From the NCBI GenBank assembly GCA_955652845.1, contig CATPBY010000436.1:1-8770 (forward strand): a DNA stretch of 8,770 nucleotides, read 5' to 3'. This DNA comes from an uncultured Terriglobales bacterium. GTDB lineage: Bacteria; Acidobacteriota; Terriglobia; Terriglobales; Acidobacteriaceae. Shown one piece after another: positions 1 through 4,834 of the stretch. How positions within the stretch are numbered: the stretch's first letter is position 1; each line of letters starts with the position of its first letter. Position numbers and translations under genes: made by a program. The notes below the pieces were generated by a model. It saw only the letters and a program-made list of their open reading frames with translations. It made no database searches and was not told the origin of the DNA.

Positions 1-243
1 GATCCATGTAGATAGCGCTGAATCGCCACGGAAACTTGCCAGCTTACGAAATACCTGCACGAATGCGTCCTGGGTGAGGTCTTCGCCTTCCGCGATATTA
101 TTCGTCATGCGCAGACACAGAGAATAAATTCTTGTTTTGTGCGCGTTGAATAAAGCGGCAAAGGCGTCCGGATCGCCCTGCTGGGCGCGCCTTACCAAAT
201 CCGAATCCAGGGGAACCGTACTCGCTGCATCATCACTGTTCAC
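1..243 (-). CDS. ECF-type RNA polymerase sigma-70 factor, N-terminal part (runs off the left edge)
   Basis: The reverse strand is open from a GTG at 243-241 to the first base of the window, 81 codons. The start is set by an AAGGAGA ribosome site about 6 bases upstream (around 248-255); no ATG is in frame nearby. After an acidic N-terminus of about 17 residues comes sigma region 2: LVRRAQQGDPDAFAALF, then YSLCLRMTNN, then the helix with EDLTQDAFVQVFRKLASFRG, ending in the region 2.4 start SALSTWI. This pattern is typical of extracytoplasmic-function sigma factors, which direct core polymerase to stress or envelope promoters. Region 4 and any anti-sigma partner lie outside the window, so the ECF subgroup cannot be assigned. 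The gene is divergent from the trehalose operon, so a link to osmotic or stress control is possible but only inferred. Confidence 0.88.
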   Translation of the reverse strand, partial: MNSDDAASTVPLDSDLVRRAQQGDPDAFAALFNAHKTRIYSLCLRMTNNIAEGEDLTQDAFVQVFRKLASFRGDSALSTWI

Positions 244-263
244 TGGGGTCTCCTTGTCTCGCT

Positions 264-277
264 TAACGACGTCGTTA
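264..277. promoter_or_regulatory. Perfect 14-base palindrome upstream of the sigma-factor gene
   Basis: TAACGACGTCGTTA reads the same on both strands. It lies 21-34 bases upstream of the sigma-factor GTG, just before its ribosome site. On the reverse strand a -10-like TATAAC overlaps its outer edge, without a good -35. The placement suits an operator or a 5' leader hairpin, but no binding protein can be named. Confidence 0.35.
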
Positions 278-282
278 TAACC

Positions 283-317
283 ACACTACCCGCCGTTTAC
301 ATCCGGCAGCGTAGTGT
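283..317. repeat. Imperfect inverted repeat in the sigma-factor leader or promoter region
   Basis: ACACTAC at 283-289 pairs with GTAGTGT at 311-317. After a C/C mismatch, CGCCG at 291-295 pairs with CGGC-A-G at 304-309 with one bulged A, leaving an 8-base loop. No U-tract follows on the sigma-factor strand; on the + strand an A-rich stretch follows. It could be a structured leader or a protein-binding dyad. Confidence 0.4.
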
Positions 318-579
318 CATAGTTAAAAAGGGTCCATCCGGTCCAGCCTGTAGGCGATTTATGGTTGTTTCTGTACGAAAAATTCTGGACGGAATTTGAG
401 CTGGAAATGAAAAAGTTTTCAGCCCGATTTGCAGTAGTTCTTCCGTGCTAGGTGCTTGACGGAAGATAAGGTACAGAGAAACATCGAGAGCTCTACATAG
501 TCGGCTGGATTGGCGGCCAGACGGGGACAACATATGCTGCGCCCAGTTCAAATTTTCCTCAAACGCGCCTACCTTTTCG

Positions 580-611
580 AGCAGGAGCTGGTAAATGTGC
601 TGGCTCCTGCT
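580..611. repeat. Strong hairpin, 9-bp perfect stem
   Basis: AGCAGGAGC at 580-588 is exactly complementary to GCTCCTGCT at 603-611. The bases between can extend the stem with wobble pairs (589-593 with 598-602), leaving a 4-base loop. There is no adjacent T-run on either strand, so an intrinsic terminator is unlikely. It is about 230 bases upstream of glgX and may be part of a structured leader or small RNA, but no transcript start is visible to support this. Confidence 0.45.
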
Positions 612-631
612 TCTCGCCTTACAAATCGTTA

Positions 632-645
632 ACCGAAGGTTCGGT
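632..645. promoter_or_regulatory. Hyphenated dyad ACCGAA-GG-TTCGGT, possible operator
   Basis: Six-base arms separated by two bases form a compact dyad. A two-base gap is too tight for an RNA hairpin at full pairing but normal for a dimeric DNA-binding repressor site. It lies about 195 bases upstream of the glgX start. No regulator gene is in the window, so the assignment is speculative. Confidence 0.25.
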
Positions 646-741
646 AAGGATTGCGCGTCACAGGAAATCCAGGGCGTAACGGGGGCGACTGGCGATAATA
701 CAGGGCTGTCCGGATAGTCGCTTTCAATCCCGGTAAGATAT

Positions 742-805
742 TTTGTCAGTCTGCCCGGGCGGAGGGCATTCGCTGGCTGTACAATCCCAATTTGTCAATC
801 CTGCC
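742..805 (+). repeat. Pair of direct repeats upstream of glgX
   Basis: TTTGTCAGTCTGCC at 742-755 recurs as TTTGTCAATCCTGCC at 791-805, starting 49 bases later, with one substitution and one extra base. Both copies sit in the 100 bases before the glgX start, and the second contains the TTGTCA proposed as a -35 element. They could be tandem activator sites or a duplicated promoter half; chance similarity is not excluded. Confidence 0.3.
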
Positions 806-820
806 TCTGCCCAATAATCT
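792..820 (+). promoter_or_regulatory. glgX: Candidate sigma-70-like promoter for the glgX-treZ-treY operon
   Basis: TTGTCA at 792-797 (5 of 6 matches to TTGACA) is followed after 17 bases by TAATCT at 815-820, a weak -10. An alternative -10 is AATAAT at 813-818, with 15-base spacing. Either would start transcription close to the ribosome site and give a very short leader, which weakens the call. TACAAT at 780-785 is another possible -10 without a matching -35. Confidence 0.22.
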
Positions 821-838
821 TCTTTCGAGGGTTTCCGA

Positions 839-2743
839 TTGCTGAACCAGACTGCTCCAATCGTGTGGCCAGGTAAGCCTTACCCTTTGGGGGCGACCTG
901 GGACGGTGAAGGAGTGAACTTCGCCGTCTTTTCGGAGCACGCGGAAAATATCGAGCTATGCCTCTTTGACGAAAGCGGGCGCCGCCAGATTCATTGTGTA
1001 TCGATGCGCGAACAGACTGACCAGGTCTGGCACTGTTATTTGCCGGAGGCGCGCCCGGGCCTGCTGTATGGCTACCGGGTGTATGGCCCCTACGAGCCGG
1101 CACACGGGTTGCGCTTTAATCATCACAAACTGTTGCTCGATCCTTATGCCAAACAGGTGCAGGGCGATTTGAAGTGGAGCGACTCGCATTTTGGCTATCG
1201 CATCGGGCACAGGCTGGAAGATTTATCGTTCGACCGCCGCGACAATGCCTCGGGCACCTTGAAGGGAGTCGTCGTCGACTCTTCGTTCACCTGGGGCAGC
1301 GATCATCCTCCCCGGATTCCGTGGCACCAGAGCATTATTTATGAGGTGCATGTAAAAGGCTTCACCATCCGCCATCCGGATGTCCCCCCGAGGTTGCGTG
1401 GAACGTATGCGGGACTTACCACCGCCCCGGTTATCGACTACCTCAAACGGCTCGGAATTACCGCGGTCGAATTGATGCCGGTCCATTGTTTTGTGGACGA
1501 CCGGCAGCTGGTCCAAAGAGGTCTGCGCAACTATTGGGGTTACAACACCATCAGTTTCTTTGCACCCGAGCCACGATATTCTGCCACCGGAAAGCTGAAT
1601 GAATTTAAGACCATGGTGAAGGCGCTTCACTCGGCTGGAATCGAGGTCATTCTCGACGTCGTCTACAACCACACCGCGGAAGGCAACCAGCTTGGCCCAA
1701 CCTTATCGTTTCGCGGCATCGACAACCCGGTATATTACCGGCCCTCCCCCGGCAACCCCCGCTTTTACATGGACTACACCGGCACCGGCAACACTTTGAA
1801 CATGCGCCATCCCCGAGTGCTCCAGCTCATCATGGACAGTCTTCGGTATTGGGTGCTGGAGATGCATGTGGATGGCTTCCGATTTGACCTGGCCGCGACT
1901 CTGGCTCGTGAGCTGCATGAAGTCGATCGGCTGGGAGCGTTTTTAGACATCATTCACCAGGATCCGATATTGTCTCAGGTAAAACTTATTGCCGAGCCCT
2001 GGGACCTGGGCGAGGGGGGCTACCAGGTAGGCAAGTTCCCAGTCGGCTGGGCGGAGTGGAATGATCGTTATCGTGATGCGGTCCGTTCTTACTGGAAGGG
2101 CGATGGTGGCCAGATCGGAGAATTGGCCTACCGCATTACCGGCTCAAGTGATTTATACGCTCGCAGCGGACGCCGACCTTATGCCAGCATCAACTTCGTC
2201 ACCGCGCATGATGGGTTCACCCTGCAGGACCTGGTCAGCTACAACCAGAAGCATAACGAGGCCAATGGGGAAGACAACCGCGACGGCACCGACAACAACC
2301 GCAGCTGGAACTGTGGCGTGGAAGGACCGACAGACGATCCCGATGTGAAGGCGCTCAGGAGTCAACAAAAGCGAAATCTCTTAGCTACGTTGCTGCTCTC
2401 GCAGGGCGTGCCTATGCTGCTGGCCGGCGACGCTATCGGTCATACGCAGCAGGGAAATAATAATGCTTACTGCCAGGACAACGAAATCAGTTGGATCAAT
2501 TGGGATGAGGCGTCGGCTGATCTGGAATTGCTGGCCTTTGCCCGGCGGGTGATCGCGTTGCGAAAGGACCATCCAGTCTTCCGGCGGCGAAACTTTTTTC
2601 AGGGACGGGCGATTAAAGGGGTGGGGGTCAAAGATATTTTGTGGTTGATGCCCGATGGCCGCGAAATGACCGATGAGGAATGGGGACAGGAGTTCGCTCG
2701 CAGCCTCGGGGTGTTGCTTTCAGAGAAGCTCTCGGGGAGGTAG
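839..2743 (+). CDS. glgX: Glycogen debranching enzyme GlgX/TreX (frame broken near the C-terminus)
   Basis: GH13 alpha-1,6-glucosidase that debranches glycogen and supplies linear maltodextrins to TreY and TreZ. The start is TTG, with GAGG 8 bases upstream; an in-frame TAA at 815 and the lack of other start codons before the conserved VWPGKPYPLGATWDGEGVNF leave no better choice. Domains: CBM48 at about residues 8-110, then the GH13 barrel. Visible motifs are YEVHVKGFT (169-177), DVVYNH (273-278), nucleophile D350 in GFRFDLAA, acid/base E386 in IAEPWD, stabiliser D458 in TAHDGF, and GNNNAYCQDNEISW (539-552). The usual GDE before this last motif reads GDA (A532). The frame stops after 634 residues in the middle of the conserved FARSLGVLLS segment. 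The rest of the C-terminal domain lies in the -1 frame from about 2725; restoring one G would give 722 residues, the usual family length. Function is secure; whether the break is real is not. Confidence 0.93.
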   Translation: MLNQTAPIVWPGKPYPLGATWDGEGVNFAVFSEHAENIELCLFDESGRRQIHCVSMREQTDQVWHCYLPEARPGLLYGYRVYGPYEPAHGLRFNHHKLLLDPYAKQVQGDLKWSDSHFGYRIGHRLEDLSFDRRDNASGTLKGVVVDSSFTWGSDHPPRIPWHQSIIYEVHVKGFTIRHPDVPPRLRGTYAGLTTAPVIDYLKRLGITAVELMPVHCFVDDRQLVQRGLRNYWGYNTISFFAPEPRYSATGKLNEFKTMVKALHSAGIEVILDVVYNHTAEGNQLGPTLSFRGIDNPVYYRPSPGNPRFYMDYTGTGNTLNMRHPRVLQLIMDSLRYWVLEMHVDGFRFDLAATLARELHEVDRLGAFLDIIHQDPILSQVKLIAEPWDLGEGGYQVGKFPVGWAEWNDRYRDAVRSYWKGDGGQIGELAYRITGSSDLYARSGRRPYASINFVTAHDGFTLQDLVSYNQKHNEANGEDNRDGTDNNRSWNCGVEGPTDDPDVKALRSQQKRNLLATLLLSQGVPMLLAGDAIGHTQQGNNNAYCQDNEISWINWDEASADLELLAFARRVIALRKDHPVFRRRNFFQGRAIKGVGVKDILWLMPDGREMTDEEWGQEFARSLGVLLSEKLSGR

Positions 2744-3006
2744 ACGAACGAGGGCATCTGGTCACCGATGAGAATTTTCTGCTCTTGATGAATGCCTACC
2801 ACGACCAAGTCCCATTCCAACTGCCCGCGGTTGCTTTTGGTCGAGGATGGCTGGCGTTAGTGGACACCTCTTGCCAGACCGCCAATGGCGCTCCAACCTT
2901 CTACGATGGCGGGACAAGTTATCCGTTACGAGCGCGATCTTTAGTGTTGCTGCAAGAGCGTCAGGAAAATCAGGTCCGCAGCAAGGACCGCCGGCATGAA
3001 GCGTAG
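2725..3006 (+). pseudogene. glgX: Out-of-frame C-terminal part of glgX
   Basis: These 93 codons, in the -1 frame relative to the upstream glgX frame, encode the expected end of GlgX: EALGEVDERG, then a DENFLLLMNAYHDQVPFQLP stretch, a WLALVDT strand and a final Y-PLRARSLVLL. This is the C-terminal beta-sandwich of GH13 debranching enzymes. The protein match switches frame between 2722 and 2725; inserting one G (TCA-GGA-GAA in place of TCA-GAGAA) restores a continuous protein. There is no plausible start codon with a ribosome site of its own: the ATG at 2680 directly abuts GAGGA and would add unrelated residues. The segment therefore belongs to glgX and is lost if the frameshift is genuine. Its TAG at 3004-3006 overlaps the treZ start by 11 bases, which preserves the operon's overlap architecture. 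Confidence 0.85.
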
Positions 3007-4834
3007 TCATGTCATGCCATTTGGAGCGGAGTGCTGCGAGAATGGCAGCGTGCGCTTCCGGCTGTGGGCGCCGAAAGCTCGAAGTGTCGACTTACTTTTG
3101 TGCGATGCCAATTCGCTGACGCTGTCATTATCCCCACAAAGTGAAGGCTGGTTTGAAATCGTCACCAATAAGGCGGCCGCCAGCTCTCGCTACTTTTATC
3201 TCATTGATGATCGAGTTAAAGTGCCGGATCCAGCCTCGCGTTTTCAGCCTTCAGACGCGCATGGACCTAGCGAAGTTATTAATCCCGCCGCCTTCGATTG
3301 GGAAGACCAAGCCTGGCGCGGCAGGCCGTGGGAAGAAGCAGTCATCTATGAGATTCATGCAGGCGCATTCACCGATGACGGTACGTTCGCCGGAGTTCAG
3401 CAGCGCCTCGATTACCTGACGGACCTGGGAATTACCGCACTCGAACTCATGCCCGTCTCGGATTTTCCCGGAACCAGAAACTGGGGATACGACGGCGTGT
3501 TGCCCTATGCCCCCGACAGTTCATACGGACGGCCGGAAGATCTGAAAAGCCTGGTGCAGGCAGCGCACGCACGAGGGCTGATGATCTTTCTTGATGTGGT
3601 CTATAACCACTTCGGCCCCGAAGGAAACTATCTGCGCGCGTATTCGCCCCAATTCTTTACCGATCGCCATCGAACGCCCTGGGGCGAGGCCATCAACTTT
3701 GATGGTGCAGGAAGTCGCACAGTCCGGGACTTTTTTATCCACAACGCTCTGTACTGGCTCGGGGAATACAACTTCGACGGATTGCGACTGGATGCGGTGC
3801 ACGCGATTGTCGACGATTCCGAACCCGCCATTCTTGCGGAATTGGCGGAGATAATAAGAAAAACATTCGAACCAGACCGGTTCATACACCTGGTGCTGGA
3901 AAATGGCGACAACAATTCGCATTACTTAAAGCGCGACCAAAACTCTCGCCCTCGGTGGTACGACGCCCAGTGGAATGACGATATCCACCATCCCCTGCAC
4001 GTCTTGCTCACCGGTGAGACGGACGGATACTACTCCGACTATTCGCACGATTCGACGCGACAATTAGGTCGCTGTCTCGCCGAAGGTTTTGCGTTTCAGG
4101 GTGAATTCTCCGCATACCACGGTGCTCCTCGAGGGCAGCCTAGCGTTGATTTGCCGCCTACGGCTTTCGTCTCGTTCCTGCAAAATCACGATCAGATAGG
4201 AAATCGCGCCTTCGGCGAGCGAATAGTGAAGCTGGCGGATGAAGAGGCGATCCGCGCAGTAATGGCGATTTTGCTGCTCGCGCCATCTCCACCCCTGCTT
4301 TTTATGGGACAAGAGTTTGGCGCAAAAACGCCGTTTCTGTTTTTCTGTGACTTTGGCGGCGACTTGCGATCTGCAGTAACTGAAGGAAGACGCGCGGAGT
4401 TCGCGCGGTTCGCGCAGTTCAGCTCAGCTGAAGCGCAGCACCATATTCCCGATCCCAACTTGCCGCAGACCTTTATTAATTCCAAGCTGGATTGGAATAG
4501 CCTGCAAAATGCTCAGTCGCAAGACTGGCTGCAGTTCTATCGCGAGCTGCTTGCAATCAGAAAGAAACAGATTGTTCCATTGCTGAATCAGACGGAATCC
4601 AGCGCCGATTTTGCGACTCAAGACAGCGGCGGTCTTAGAGTCGAATGGCGATTCGGAGCCGCCACAACTTTGACACTGCTAGCCAATCTAGGCAATGCTC
4701 CGCTCACTTTTGCGGCTCGTCCTTCCGGACGGATCATCTACGCCATTCGTCCGGAGTTAGCGGAAGAACTCGATCGGCATCACGCGCGGGCTAAAATGCT
4801 ACCATGGTCGACCGCGTGGCTTCTCCATCCATGA
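2996..4834 (+). CDS. treZ: Maltooligosyltrehalose trehalohydrolase TreZ (EC 3.2.1.141)
   Basis: Hydrolyses the alpha-1,4 bond next to the trehalose unit of maltooligosyltrehalose, releasing trehalose; cytoplasmic. At 612 residues it is full length. The ATG at 2996 has AAGGA at 2983-2987 with an 8-base spacer and overlaps the end of the glgX reading frame; the later ATG at 3014 lacks a ribosome site. Domains: N-terminal CBM48/E-set at about residues 8-100 (MPFGAE, VRFRLWAP), then the GH13 barrel with YEIHAGAFT (118-126), NWGYDGV (162-168), DVVYNHFGPEGNYL (200-213), nucleophile D266 in GLRLDAVHAI, acid/base E302 in LENGDNN and D399 in LQNHDQIGNRA. The segments MGQEFGAKTPFLFFCDF, FARF and IPDPNLPQTF-SKLDW are typical of TreZ and separate it from branching enzymes. 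Its end overlaps treY, so the two are probably translationally coupled. Confidence 0.97.
   Translation: MKRSHVMPFGAECCENGSVRFRLWAPKARSVDLLLCDANSLTLSLSPQSEGWFEIVTNKAAASSRYFYLIDDRVKVPDPASRFQPSDAHGPSEVINPAAFDWEDQAWRGRPWEEAVIYEIHAGAFTDDGTFAGVQQRLDYLTDLGITALELMPVSDFPGTRNWGYDGVLPYAPDSSYGRPEDLKSLVQAAHARGLMIFLDVVYNHFGPEGNYLRAYSPQFFTDRHRTPWGEAINFDGAGSRTVRDFFIHNALYWLGEYNFDGLRLDAVHAIVDDSEPAILAELAEIIRKTFEPDRFIHLVLENGDNNSHYLKRDQNSRPRWYDAQWNDDIHHPLHVLLTGETDGYYSDYSHDSTRQLGRCLAEGFAFQGEFSAYHGAPRGQPSVDLPPTAFVSFLQNHDQIGNRAFGERIVKLADEEAIRAVMAILLLAPSPPLLFMGQEFGAKTPFLFFCDFGGDLRSAVTEGRRAEFARFAQFSSAEAQHHIPDPNLPQTFINSKLDWNSLQNAQSQDWLQFYRELLAIRKKQIVPLLNQTESSADFATQDSGGLRVEWRFGAATTLTLLANLGNAPLTFAARPSGRIIYAIRPELAEELDRHHARAKMLPWSTAWLLHP

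Larger units (their letters stand above)
244..838. other. Divergent intergenic region between the sigma-factor gene and glgX, rich in dyads
   Basis: There is no recognisable gene in these 595 bases. Only weak open frames occur, with no codon bias or family resemblance. The region must hold the promoters of both divergent units. It contains a 14-base palindrome at 264-277, an imperfect hairpin at 283-317, a hairpin with a 9-bp perfect stem at 580-611, a 6+2+6 dyad at 632-645, a wider 6-base inverted repeat at 685-690 with 716-721, and two similar 14-15 base direct repeats at 742-755 and 791-805. None is followed by a clear U-tract, so I do not read them as terminators. No tRNA or known riboswitch pattern was recognised. 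Confidence 0.7.

Noticed and set aside
1..5. The window begins with GATCC, as at a BamHI/Sau3AI clone junction.
   Set aside because: A four- or five-base match at one end is weak evidence, and the other end shows no such site; it says nothing about biology.
297..551. Open frame of 84 codons on the - strand between the sigma gene and glgX, with a TTG start and GAGG upstream.
   Set aside because: No recognisable domain or codon bias, it runs through the 283-317 inverted repeat, and its composition looks like that of the non-coding region. It cannot be excluded, but I would not annotate it.
2711..2745. Programmed -1 ribosomal frameshift in glgX.
   Set aside because: The switch point TTG-CTT-TCA-GAG-AAG has no X-XXY-YYZ slippery heptamer, and no Shine-Dalgarno-like stimulator sits 10-14 bases upstream. 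A missing base is a simpler explanation.
4392..4432. Tandem-like GCGCGG/GCGCAG-TTC units and a near-palindrome TTCAGCTCAGCTGAA in treZ.
   Set aside because: They encode the conserved Ala-Glu-Phe-Ala-Arg-Phe segment of TreZ, so codon repetition explains the pattern.
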